A stretch of 64,000 bases of DNA from the NCBI GenBank assembly GCA_023429995.1, contig JAEZCE010000046.1:124001-188000 (forward strand), read 5' to 3'. Every line of letters starts with the position of its first letter. Position 1 is the stretch's first letter. Below the pieces are notes generated by a model that saw only the letters and a list, made by a program, of their open reading frames with translations, did no database searches and was not told the DNA's origin. The position numbers were made by a program, and so were the translations under genes. Shown here in pieces: positions 35,714 through 44,737 of this stretch. The DNA is from Bacillota bacterium (GTDB lineage Bacteria > Bacillota > UBA4882 > UBA8346).

Positions 35714-36970
35714 TCAAATCTTTGTGGATTTGGCGTAAGCTTTTTCCGCCATTTCTTGAGCCGTATAAATATATTCCGGTTTCCCAACATTGGCAACATT
35801 TAAGAGATCACTTCGATCGTAAAGGGTTCCTTTGGGAAGGACTTCGAACTTTAAATCCATTGAATAGCGGCTTTTCAGTTCCTCCACCAATTGCTGAGTT
35901 ATTCCAGAGTCTTCTTTTTCTTGCTCCACGACAAAATGCAACCCCTGCTCCAACGGTCCGACCGCCCAAAAACGGCGGCAGGGAAGGTGAGAAATGATTT
36001 CTTCCAGGTCCCAAATATCGAATATTCTATCACCGACGGTGATGGTATGTTCTTTCCTGCCGCGGATCTGCAAAATGTGATTTTTACCACAGCGGCATTG
36101 TTGATTCATGTATCGGGCCCTGTCTCCGGTTACGAACCGAATCATGGGAGTACCGAGCCGGTAGAGAGGGGTAACCACTAAATTTCCGATTTCTCCTTCT
36201 TCGGCATTGGTTTGGAAATCATCTTTCAGTAGCTCAAAAACAAAGTAATCTTCGAGAGGGTGGGGTTGTCCATAGCAGCAATCCATGATTGCCGCGCCGA
36301 TTTCAGTCATCCCATAATGGTCCAATATCGGAACGCCCCAAATCTCTTCCAACATCCGTCGGCGGGAAATGCTCAAGGGTTCTCCCGCTGTTCCAATAAC
36401 CCTTAAATGCGGAAAGTCACGGCTAGGCTTAAATCCCAGCATTTCAGCAGCCTCGGCAATGAGTAAAACCTGTAACGGCAGACAAGTTAATACCGTGACT
36501 TCTAGTTTTTGCAACATCGTAACGATTCGCGAGGCCGGGCTGACCGAGGAACGCGCCCCTGCCGCGATAACACATGATTGTTTCCACTGGGCGGCGCTCT
36601 GAACCATATGCGCCGCGGCAGAGATGGAATAGGGAAACCTGACCATGACCACATCATTTGACCGGAAATCAACACCCCATTGGCCTATCTCCCAAGCATG
36701 GGCAAGATAATCGTCTCTCGTTAACCAAACCGACACCGGAACGCCGGTAGTTCCGAATGATTCATGGTATTGATAGAGTTCCAGCCGGGGTACGGCAATC
36801 AGACCAAAAGGCGATTCCCGCCGTAAATCTTCTTTGGTTGTCAAAGGAATTGATTTCAACTCATCCCAGGAAGATAAGGGATTTTTCGGCAAGCGGTTTT
36901 GATAAAAAGGCGCACATTTTGCATGTTTTAACAATTGATTAAGCAGTTCGAGCTTTTCTGGGGAATTCAT
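35714..36970 (-). CDS. PaaK-like aryl-CoA ligase (adenylate-forming), copy 1
   Basis: 418 residues. Motifs: SFGTTGVPVSVW loop, DHYGMTEIG (A5), FVTGDRARY, zinc-type CRCGKNHILQIRGRKEH. Divergent from the copy at 33165, so the two probably have different acid substrates. It is the first gene of the long minus-strand unit. The ATG at 36970 follows GAGG; a TTG at 36976 is less likely. Confidence 0.9.
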   Translation of the reverse strand: MNSPEKLELLNQLLKHAKCAPFYQNRLPKNPLSSWDELKSIPLTTKEDLRRESPFGLIAVPRLELYQYHESFGTTGVPVSVWLTRDDYLAHAWEIGQWGVDFRSNDVVMVRFPYSISAAAHMVQSAAQWKQSCVIAAGARSSVSPASRIVTMLQKLEVTVLTCLPLQVLLIAEAAEMLGFKPSRDFPHLRVIGTAGEPLSISRRRMLEEIWGVPILDHYGMTEIGAAIMDCCYGQPHPLEDYFVFELLKDDFQTNAEEGEIGNLVVTPLYRLGTPMIRFVTGDRARYMNQQCRCGKNHILQIRGRKEHTITVGDRIFDIWDLEEIISHLPCRRFWAVGPLEQGLHFVVEQEKEDSGITQQLVEELKSRYSMDLKFEVLPKGTLYDRSDLLNVANVGKPEYIYTAQEMAEKAYAKSTKI

Positions 36971-37234
36971 TTCCAATGCCTCATTTCAATGAATAGTCAA
37001 AAAGATAAATTATCCCTCTCGTTTATATCACTATTGATATTAATATTTATTTCAAGAATATCATTGTTGCATTATTTCGCATGTCGAAATTTACCACTAA
37101 TTCAATATTATCCCATTCGATAATAAAGCGTCATTCCGCCTTTTCGCATTTTCTCTCAAATATCAGTCCTTAATCCCTAAATTTACGTAAATCTCATCAT
37201 CGGTTTCAACAGGACTAATGTTTTAAGTAAATAA

Positions 37235-37257
37235 TCGACAATGTATTAAATTGTCGA
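37235..37257. promoter_or_regulatory. Operator-like inverted repeat upstream of the aminohydroxybenzoate operon
   Basis: TCGACAAT-N7-ATTGTCGA is a perfect 8-bp inverted repeat about 265 bases upstream of the first ligase gene. A related half-site, ATGTCGAAAT, lies near 37080, closer to the gene. The whole 36977-37415 gap is A+T-rich and carries no gene I can support. The regulator that would bind is not obvious in the window. Confidence 0.45.
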
Positions 37258-37415
37258 AATATAATTAAATTTAGTGAAAATAAAATGATGAATTGTGAAA
37301 ATATTTTGTTAAATTTATATTAGATATGTTAAAAACCTTCGGTCTGTTTTACATCAGTAAAAGATGGATTCCAAAAACTGCCCCGCGGATTCCCGGATTA
37401 CGCCGGCGGTTGCAA

Positions 37416-37447
37416 ATAAAAAATCCCCCTCAAAATCAAGGAGGATT
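37416..37447 (-). terminator. Terminator of the zinc-ribbon gene
   Basis: On the minus strand AATCCTCCT and AGGGGGATT (one T-G pair) enclose an eight-base loop, followed by a run of six T. It lies 38 bases past the stop at 37485. Confidence 0.75.
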
Positions 37448-37484
37448 ACCTACTCTTATTTCACCCGAAATCTTATCAGGAACA

Positions 37485-37670
37485 TCAATCGTGCACTACG
37501 ATAAATGTTTCACCGCATTCGCAAGTGAATTCAGCGCACTCGGCAACTTGCGAATCGCCATTGTCCTCAGCTATTCTTTCGATATGGAAGTCATCAGCCC
37601 CCAATTGCTCAATGGCACCGCATTTAGGACACTCAAATTCGTAAACAGTCCATGCCTCAACTTTTTTCAT
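37485..37670 (-). CDS. Small zinc-ribbon-like protein
   Basis: 61 residues with two cysteine pairs, FECPKCGA and FTCECGET, set about 35 residues apart: a zinc-ribbon layout. GGGGGATG precedes the ATG, and a terminator follows, so it is probably a single-gene unit. Function unknown. Confidence 0.7.
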   Translation of the reverse strand: MKKVEAWTVYEFECPKCGAIEQLGADDFHIERIAEDNGDSQVAECAEFTCECGETFIVVHD

Positions 37671-37864
37671 AGAACATCCCCCATCTCAATTTACAATCTC
37701 GATAATTAAACAATACCGGTCGATTTCAAACCAACACCGGATGCTTTTTGTATCAATAGAATTTTGTTTATTATGATTCTTAGTATTGTTAAAATTTCCT
37801 CTATTCCTTCCCTCGATTCATCCGATAGTCTTCATACAGTTCCTCCATTAACCTTCCGATTGCT

Positions 37865-38599
37865 TCACCCCTTGGATTCTCTCCCTAATTTGTTTTTGGT
37901 GTTTTTCCCATATGGACAGGCGAACAAACAAAGCCCGCACACTTTGAGCCGTCCGGATTGCTCCAAATGATCAAAATAAGCCTCACACATCGCCCCATCC
38001 AGGCGTTCTTCACGGGCCTCGCCGTCAACATAATTACGGCCTTTAATCGCACCGGCCGGACAGGCTTTGACGCATTCGTCGCAAGACCCGCAGCGGACTT
38101 CTAGGATTTTATCATTTTCCGGAAATGGAGCATCGGTTAATACCGATGTCCAACGAATCCGCGGCCCGTGATGGGGATTGATCAAAAGACAGTTTTTCCC
38201 AATCCATCCAAAACCGGCAAATCTGGCCACCAGTTTATGTGGGATGGAGGCGCAAACCCTTTCACTGTCAATCCGCTCAGCTGCCGAAACCGGCATCACC
38301 CGGTACCCATTTACTTGGATTACCGAGCTCACTACCGATGCAAAAGCATCCAACCGCCCATTGATAATGTCATAAGCGTGGCTCCTATACTGAAATGCGT
38401 TTTCATAACACTCCTGCTGAAGCAGTTCAACAATACTATCAGGTAAAACTATACCAATAGACACGGCCCGGGGAAAATTGACAGCTACCTTTCCGCCAAT
38501 GACGGCAATGTCGTGTTGGAATCGTTCAATTCCTGCCACACCAATATAATCTATGGCATAAAATTCACCCAATTGCCGGATTCTATCAAATAATTCCAT
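37865..38599 (-). CDS. QueG-like double 4Fe-4S protein, short form
   Basis: About 244 residues. Two ferredoxin-type motifs, CGSCDECVKACPAGAI and CGLCLFACPYGK, plus SIPHKLVARFAGFGWIGKNCLLINPHHGP, are typical of the epoxyqueuosine reductase family. It is much shorter than true QueG (about 380) and lacks its C-terminal extension, so a different corrinoid/iron-sulfur role is likely. The ATG at 38599 has AAAGGAG at good spacing; 38605 is the alternative. Confidence 0.8.
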   Translation of the reverse strand: MELFDRIRQLGEFYAIDYIGVAGIERFQHDIAVIGGKVAVNFPRAVSIGIVLPDSIVELLQQECYENAFQYRSHAYDIINGRLDAFASVVSSVIQVNGYRVMPVSAAERIDSERVCASIPHKLVARFAGFGWIGKNCLLINPHHGPRIRWTSVLTDAPFPENDKILEVRCGSCDECVKACPAGAIKGRNYVDGEAREERLDGAMCEAYFDHLEQSGRLKVCGLCLFACPYGKNTKNKLGRESKG

Positions 38600-38844
38600 C
38601 AGCATCTCCTTTTCCCCACAATCCGAATACTGGGAAATTGGTATTAAATTGGTATCTTTTGCTAATTCTAGCCTAATGAAAAAAATCCTTTATCATGGAC
38701 ATAATAAAAACGTCTCCCCTGTCATGTAAACAAACGGCTTTTGCCTATTTGTCCTGTTTCACAAGGAAAACGTTATTCATTCCAACAGCCATCCAAAGTA
38801 AAAAATGAAAAAATACCTAACCCACCAATACCCCTAGCCGTCTT

Positions 38845-39642
38845 TCAATCAAACTCGTTAAAGTACAAAATTAAAATCAATTCCAATTGCCTTTTGGTAA
38901 TTTGAATTTTTTGCTTTTTTATTAACCGCCACAACTGATTTTTGGTACTATCCGGGTTGTCTTTTCTGAGTTTCACTACCTTTTGGATGGTTTCAACCGG
39001 AACCGTTTTGTGGCGGCCGTTCCAGTCCTCATGATTCAAATAAATTAAGGCTTGAATCATTTTCTCATTGATTTCTCCGGAACCCGTCGGCTCCCAGACC
39101 GTTGGTCCCGCCGGTTGAAGGAAACTATCCGGATTATCATAAGCAAGACCCAATTTTTTCACCAATTCTTCTTCCTTCATGTAATTGCCGCTTATCCGGA
39201 TAAACCGCTCACCGCTGATGATCCGGAAATCGTAACGCAATTGGTCCATATCCGCATCATAAGTCATGGTAATACCGGCCGGAAACGCTCCCGCAATATT
39301 TTGGCCGTGATGCATGAATTGTCCGGGAATTATCACTACATTCAAGAGATTGGCAAGGACCATAAAGGTTAAATCCTTGCAATCAATGCTCTTCCAACTA
39401 TAAAATATATCCTTATATTTCATAATTGGACCGCTAAGTTTTCTTAAAATCGTTTCATCTTGATAAATAACTTTAAATATCCGGGATTGTTTGTCTTTAA
39501 GGACCACGATTTTTTGGGTATCGTTCTCCGATTGTTCCACCAATTCGGCGTTAAAAGGTTTCCAATCCGACGCTAAACCGGCAGTCCGGCATCCAAGCAA
39601 CATCATCCATGCTATAAGCCATATCGCCAGGATTCGTTTCAT
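38845..39642 (-). CDS. Lipoprotein of unknown function
   Basis: 265 residues. The N-terminal signal ILAIWLIAWMMLLGC has a lipobox cysteine at 18. The rest shows no family I know. The C-terminal part (ETIQKVVKLRKDNPDSTKNQLWRLIKK) looks helical, like a small DNA-/protein-binding bundle. Overlaps the upstream coiled-coil gene by four bases, so it is in the cyclase operon. Confidence 0.7.
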   Translation of the reverse strand: MKRILAIWLIAWMMLLGCRTAGLASDWKPFNAELVEQSENDTQKIVVLKDKQSRIFKVIYQDETILRKLSGPIMKYKDIFYSWKSIDCKDLTFMVLANLLNVVIIPGQFMHHGQNIAGAFPAGITMTYDADMDQLRYDFRIISGERFIRISGNYMKEEELVKKLGLAYDNPDSFLQPAGPTVWEPTGSGEINEKMIQALIYLNHEDWNGRHKTVPVETIQKVVKLRKDNPDSTKNQLWRLIKKQKIQITKRQLELILILYFNEFD

Positions 39643-40958
39643 GGAGTTACCTCCAATTTTAATAGGATTTTATCAAAAGGCTCAATTTTCACCGGTCGCA
39701 AGACTTCTTTTACCTTGGCGACAACTCTTCCGTTTTCCGGCGAGAGTTCAATTTTGGCAACCGGATCATCGCCATTTTTGAAAACATAAGCCATATCGCC
39801 TTTTTTCAGGGAATAGACTTGATCGATAAAAATTAACATCCGGCTTGGATTGCGGGAATCGATCACAAAACCGCTTTCCCGCCTGGTCATGGATAAATAA
39901 TTCATTGCATAGTCGAAACTGCCCAAATAATTGCCGCGGGCATTGACCTGTTCCGCAAGACCGCTCCAGAGTGATTCATAATCGCTGATAATGGATTGGG
40001 ATAATTGTTCCAAACTGCTGAGAGCCAAAGGCACCGAATTGGTATAAGGGATTTTCTGCAAATTATCAATGATTGTTTTTTGGTTCTGAATCTTGCGGTG
40101 CAGTTGATCGAAAGCCTGTTCGCTTTGGATTTTGGTGCTGTTTAAAGTTTTATCATATTTATGCAACGTTGGACTGCTGGGATTGGCAATTTTCCCATGG
40201 ATGACGACCGCAATTTCTCCTTTGGAAAAGATCGGGTTATACCGCAAGGTCAGGGCATCCATCAAAGCTTGGTTTTCTTTTTCCAGACTGTCAATCTCCG
40301 CTTGATGTTCAGTTTTTATCTTGGCAATCTTGGCTTCATATTCCATATTGATCCGAACCAGTTCAGCGCCTTGCATTTGATTCAGATCTTGATACTTTTT
40401 CACTTGAGACTGGGTTTCCCGCAGATTTTGGGCAATTCGCTGCTGATCGCCGGTAACTGACTTTTGAAGGGCCCGTAAAGACTCTTCTTTCAGATTCATC
40501 TGTTGTTTATAACTATCTTCCAGTTTTTTAAGCTTCTCATTCATCTCGGCTATCGCCTTTTGTTGATTTTCAGGGGATAGCTTTTCAATTTCCTTCATAC
40601 TGCTAGTCCGTAAATTCGTCAGTTCTTTTTGAAGTTCAGCCAATTTTTCTTCGTTCGCTTTCTTTTCCGCCAGTAATTCTATGAAATTAAACTGCCGGAA
40701 TTCCGGGATGTTGACCTCCACCCGCCTGCTTTTCCGATTCTCCACGGAAGTCAGAAAATAAGCGCCGAACCCGATGGTTGCAACGTATAAAAAGATAAAG
40801 CCATATACGAACAAATTTTTATTTTTTTTGCTTTTGGCGAACTCTTCCGGTAAAGAATAAATCTCCGGCTTGATATTCTTTACCAAAAGATCTTCGCTTA
40901 AGAAAACATTTTTAACCTGGTCAATATTCATATTGCTTATTTGCTTGTCATTTTCCAT
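39639..40958 (-). CDS. Membrane-anchored coiled-coil protein
   Basis: About 439 residues. One membrane segment near residues 50-70 (LFVYGFIFLYVATIGFGAYFL). A long charged coiled coil follows (about 95-260, rich in KLKKLED, EKENQALMD). The C-terminal beta-rich part resembles a ligand or peptidoglycan-side domain (YSLKKGDMAYVFKNGDD). Starts at 40958 and 40982 are both possible; both overlap the cyclase 3' end. Probable structural partner of the cyclase or lipoprotein. Confidence 0.75.
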   Translation of the reverse strand: MENDKQISNMNIDQVKNVFLSEDLLVKNIKPEIYSLPEEFAKSKKNKNLFVYGFIFLYVATIGFGAYFLTSVENRKSRRVEVNIPEFRQFNFIELLAEKKANEEKLAELQKELTNLRTSSMKEIEKLSPENQQKAIAEMNEKLKKLEDSYKQQMNLKEESLRALQKSVTGDQQRIAQNLRETQSQVKKYQDLNQMQGAELVRINMEYEAKIAKIKTEHQAEIDSLEKENQALMDALTLRYNPIFSKGEIAVVIHGKIANPSSPTLHKYDKTLNSTKIQSEQAFDQLHRKIQNQKTIIDNLQKIPYTNSVPLALSSLEQLSQSIISDYESLWSGLAEQVNARGNYLGSFDYAMNYLSMTRRESGFVIDSRNPSRMLIFIDQVYSLKKGDMAYVFKNGDDPVAKIELSPENGRVVAKVKEVLRPVKIEPFDKILLKLEVTP

Positions 40959-42637
40959 ATTCCATCCCACTTTTCCGGACATTCCGCCAAGGTTCGCTCT
41001 TTAAAAACTTCAGCCACGGCTAAAGGCGTTTCACCAAACAAACGATGGGCATTTTTCCAATCGCCCTCATAATAAAATTGAAGTCCCTGGGCAAAATTAT
41101 TAAGAGCAGCCCGTAGCCCCACATTTTCCTCAAAGCTTTTTTTCAGGATTGGCCAGTATATTTTGGCGCCTATCGTTTTCCCCTTAACCAGCACCGTATC
41201 GATTTCCACGAAAAGAAGACCATGTTCACCGACATTGGTTTCAATATCCTTTTTGACATATTCCGACACAATCACCGGCACATTATAAATACGAGTCAGG
41301 CCTTCCAACCGGGAGGCCGCATTGACATTATCCCCAATCACCGTGTTGGTCATTCGCTCCGAAGAGCCGATATTGCCGTAAAACACGATTCCGCCGTCTA
41401 TCCCGACTCCCACCTCAATCAGCACTGCTTGATAAACTTTTTCTTCGATTTCCGACAAGGCTCCTTTTTCGCCAACGACAAGTTCTCTCTTTTGGCGCAT
41501 AGTTTCCCGGAGGGCTGCGACAAGATCTTGAATTTTATACGCCGATTTCACGGCTTGATAGGATTTATTATTTTCTTGGTCTTCGAAGACTCCATATACC
41601 GCAAGGAGAGCATCCCCGATGATAGAACCGATAACACCGTTATACTGAATGATTTCCTTAATCGTATTGTCGTAATGGACATTCAAAAGTTTGATAATAT
41701 CCGTTCCCAAGGTTTCCGTGATAAAAGTAAAGCGTTTAATATCGGAAAAGAGAATGGTCAGTTCCATTTGCTTGCCTTCCAGGCGAACCTCGCGCTCTTG
41801 GTAAGCTTTTTGAGCGATATCACGGTTTACAAATTTCCTGAAAATTTGCAGCAGATTATTAATGGTCCCCGCCAGAGAGTTAAATGCCATTCCCAGAAAG
41901 GTAATATCATCATTGGTGGCGCCTTTTAAATCAATGGTTTCCATTTGCTGGCTTTGAGTCATCGTCATAATCCGGTCAGTGATGACGGTAATGAAACGGG
42001 TGATGTAATTGAGAATCAGGATGCCAAACACAGCCGTAAATAAGGTAATGATAATAATTATCAACGAGATCGTACGAAAGATACGGGTGGATTCCGCATA
42101 AAACTCGTTATATTCCTCGCCCCGGACAATATATACATCCCATTTAAAATTGTATTTGTACAGGCCATAATAAGTATCCCCGTTAAAACGAAAAGGTAAT
42201 GAGCCTTCTAATATTCCTTTCTTGCGATTTTGCCGCATAAGCGCTAAAGTTTCGCCGTCGCCGAAACGGGAAAATTTCTTAATGTGTGATGCTTGAAAAA
42301 TAATCGTCCCATTGGCTTTAATTCCCAAAAAAACCGATTTTTTGTTTTTAAACTGTTCCAAGGCATTTCGTTGAATATTTTGGATGGAATCACGGTAACT
42401 ATTGCCGAATTGATAAATGTCATACTGCGTATTGCAAATGGTGTACATCTCTTTCAGATCCCGAATTAAAAACTCCCGGATAAACTTGACCAAAGCAGAG
42501 CGATTGTAGGCCAAATTGACATAATTGGAAGCCAAATTGGAGACCAAAATAAACAGCGTAAAAATTACAATGATTTTGGTGGCAAGCGGTGTGATTCGGG
42601 TTTTATTGATCTTTTTACCGAAAATTTTATTGAACAT
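40937..42637 (-). CDS. Membrane class III adenylate/guanylate cyclase
   Basis: 566 residues. A first membrane segment at about 20-45, an extracytoplasmic single-Cache-like sensor (about 45-185), a second segment (TISLIIIIITLFTAVFGILIL) and HAMP lead to a cyclase domain. The cyclase has metal Asp in LFSDIKRF, GSIIGDALLAVYG and the transition-state pair IGDNVNAASR. A short helical tail follows. It should make a cyclic nucleotide in response to an external signal. A cNMP-binding protein is encoded at 43657. Confidence 0.93.
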   Translation of the reverse strand: MFNKIFGKKINKTRITPLATKIIVIFTLFILVSNLASNYVNLAYNRSALVKFIREFLIRDLKEMYTICNTQYDIYQFGNSYRDSIQNIQRNALEQFKNKKSVFLGIKANGTIIFQASHIKKFSRFGDGETLALMRQNRKKGILEGSLPFRFNGDTYYGLYKYNFKWDVYIVRGEEYNEFYAESTRIFRTISLIIIIITLFTAVFGILILNYITRFITVITDRIMTMTQSQQMETIDLKGATNDDITFLGMAFNSLAGTINNLLQIFRKFVNRDIAQKAYQEREVRLEGKQMELTILFSDIKRFTFITETLGTDIIKLLNVHYDNTIKEIIQYNGVIGSIIGDALLAVYGVFEDQENNKSYQAVKSAYKIQDLVAALRETMRQKRELVVGEKGALSEIEEKVYQAVLIEVGVGIDGGIVFYGNIGSSERMTNTVIGDNVNAASRLEGLTRIYNVPVIVSEYVKKDIETNVGEHGLLFVEIDTVLVKGKTIGAKIYWPILKKSFEENVGLRAALNNFAQGLQFYYEGDWKNAHRLFGETPLAVAEVFKERTLAECPEKWDGIWKMTSK

Positions 42638-42663
42638 TTTTCACGCTCTTATCGTTCCTCTCT

Positions 42664-43347
42664 TCAGAACCTGTATATAAAGCCTGCAACGGTAGTGTTT
42701 ATTTTGGTTCCTGCAACTTCCAACTGTTTGACTTTGAAGTCCAATACCCGATATTGAACAGAAAAACCGAAATTGTCCGTGAAGATATATTGAAACTTAA
42801 GTTTTCCAACTGTCAATTCCGGAGAGGAATATTCGGTGGTATTATTGACACCCGAATATAACTTTGCCGCCCCCTTCCCAATGGAGCGCTGCAAACCGAT
42901 TTCAAATTGGAACCGCTCAAGTGGAGTCGCCACAATATCCAATCCGATCATATTGGAATCTATATCATGTTTAGGATAAGCATCACTATATTCATTATAA
43001 AAAACTTCACCCAAAGTCACATAAACCAATCCCTGATCACGGATAATCACCGGATAACCCACTTGAACGTCCCAAATACCAATTGTCGGAGACCCATTCA
43101 TATATTTAAAATCGCCCACTTCATAGTCGACATCCACTTTAATTTTCTTCATTTCACTGATGTTAGTAAATTCAATAACCGTATCCTTAATGTCCCCCGA
43201 ATATTTCTGTCCCGTTGCAGTATAATCCCTCGTTGTCCCGTCACCGTGACATGAACTGCCAATATAAAGAGTCGTAACTGCAAAAGTTGCACTCGTCACC
43301 GTCAAGACCATAACCAAAACCGACATCAAAATAATAACCTTTTTCAT
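42664..43347 (-). CDS. Outer-membrane beta-barrel protein
   Basis: 227 residues with a signal peptide (VIILMSVLVMVLTVTSATFA). Alternating strands follow and the C-terminus is AGFIYRF, ending in Phe as outer-membrane barrels do. It is the first gene of the unit leading to the cyclase, coiled-coil and lipoprotein genes. Direct support that the organism has an outer membrane. Confidence 0.75.
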   Translation of the reverse strand: MKKVIILMSVLVMVLTVTSATFAVTTLYIGSSCHGDGTTRDYTATGQKYSGDIKDTVIEFTNISEMKKIKVDVDYEVGDFKYMNGSPTIGIWDVQVGYPVIIRDQGLVYVTLGEVFYNEYSDAYPKHDIDSNMIGLDIVATPLERFQFEIGLQRSIGKGAAKLYSGVNNTTEYSSPELTVGKLKFQYIFTDNFGFSVQYRVLDFKVKQLEVAGTKINTTVAGFIYRF

Positions 43348-43656
43348 CGTTTGTCCTCCTAATTTGATGTTTAGTAACTCCGTTTGTATAGAGGGAGAGC
43401 CTCAAAAAAAATTTAACAAAATGAGAGCTATGCCATATCAATGTTTTCACTCATTCATACGATATATTACATATCATGGATTAATAACATTAATATCGGC
43501 TATTTTAGTAAAATCTTAAATGGAACATCACTTTTATTATGGATTGATGAATGCCGTTGACTGATTTTTAATTTAAGTCCAATTTAATCTTATACCCGGG
43601 AATTGCAGGGTTTACCTTCAAACGGAAATCGGATATAATGAAAACGAGGTGAGTTT

Positions 43657-44175
43657 ATGCGCAAAATTGATATTGTTGACAACAACTTAATGACAAGGGT
43701 TTACAAAATTAAGATTTTCCAATATCTTGACGACAATGAAAAGAAGATGCTTTTAAATATTGCCGATTATTTTGAATACCATAAAGACGAAAAAATCATC
43801 ACCCAGGGTGAAATCAGTTATTGTTTTTATGCGGTGATCACCGGTGAATTAAACGTATCGATTCAGGGTGAAAATGGCAATCAAATTCAAGTATCCACAA
43901 TTCACGCCGGGGATTTTTTTGGTGAAAATGGTATCTTTACCGATAGTCAAAGAAGGACCGCCAATATTACACCGATAGATAATGCATTGATCTTGCGGAT
44001 CGGCAGGGATGACTTTTTTAATTTCATCCGGATGTACCCCAAAGCCGGCGTCAATATATTAATGTTAATTGTCCATGGATTGATGAAACGGTTAAGTACG
44101 GCCAATAAGGAACTGATGAATGAGAAGGATGACGTAGTCGAAAAAATTCCGTTCTTTGAAAAAAGCGGGCAATAA
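43657..44175 (+). CDS. Cyclic-nucleotide-binding domain protein without DNA-binding domain
   Basis: 172 residues. One cNMP-binding beta-barrel: FEYHKDEKIITQGE, AVITGELNVSIQ, HAGDFFGENGIF and QRRTANI, the phosphate-cassette region. No helix-turn-helix follows, so it is not a Crp regulator; it ends in a short helix. RBS GAGGTGAG. Divergent from the cyclase operon, which could make its ligand. Confidence 0.85.
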   Translation: MRKIDIVDNNLMTRVYKIKIFQYLDDNEKKMLLNIADYFEYHKDEKIITQGEISYCFYAVITGELNVSIQGENGNQIQVSTIHAGDFFGENGIFTDSQRRTANITPIDNALILRIGRDDFFNFIRMYPKAGVNILMLIVHGLMKRLSTANKELMNEKDDVVEKIPFFEKSGQ

Positions 44176-44212
44176 TGCCCCATTCCAAAATGTGAGATGA
44201 GGTTTGATACGG

Positions 44213-44548
44213 ATGAATTTATTTAGCTGGTTATTGATCGGACATCTTGTAGGGGATTATATATTTCAAATACGCTGGATGGCTGATAATAAAAGTAGCC
44301 ATTTCTTGCCCTTATTCGTTCATTCTATGGTTTACACCGGGATTGTAGCCCTCTTTGCATTACTGAATGGAGGTTTGTCCTGGTATGGCATTGCGCTGAT
44401 TTTACTAGCCCACGTTATACTCGATCAAAGAAAATTCATTGATTTTTGGGCCAAAGCCATAACCGGAACGGATCAAATCCAATGGCTTAAAATTGCTTTA
44501 GACCAATCATGGCACATCCTGATTCTGGGGTTGGCGACATTGTTATAA
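44213..44548 (+). CDS. DUF3307-type membrane protein
   Basis: About 111 residues, mostly membrane helices (LFSWLLIGHLVGDYIFQ, LFVHSMVYTGIVALFALL, WYGIALILLAHVILDQ), with the HLVGDY...H...HVILD pattern of DUF3307 proteins. The ATG at 44213 is preferred over a TTG at 44204. Follows the cNMP-binding gene by 37 bases. Confidence 0.75.
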   Translation: MNLFSWLLIGHLVGDYIFQIRWMADNKSSHFLPLFVHSMVYTGIVALFALLNGGLSWYGIALILLAHVILDQRKFIDFWAKAITGTDQIQWLKIALDQSWHILILGLATLL

Positions 44549-44591
44549 CGCCTTAACAAACACTTAGAGCAAGTATTTTACGATCAAAGAG

Positions 44592-44621
44592 ATATCCGGT
44601 GAACTTATACCGGATATTTTT
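44592..44621 (+). terminator. Rho-independent terminator
   Basis: ATATCCGGT and ACCGGATAT enclose an eight-base loop, followed by TTTTTGC, 44 bases past the DUF3307 stop. Confidence 0.8.
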
Positions 44622-44737
44622 GCTTATATAGGCAGTCTGTATGTTCAAAACGCCCTCCGATTAAAATTTGCAGCAACGGAAAGAATAAACCTTTAAGAAC
44701 GATCGCACCGGCTACCAAATAAACCTGGAGGGCTATA

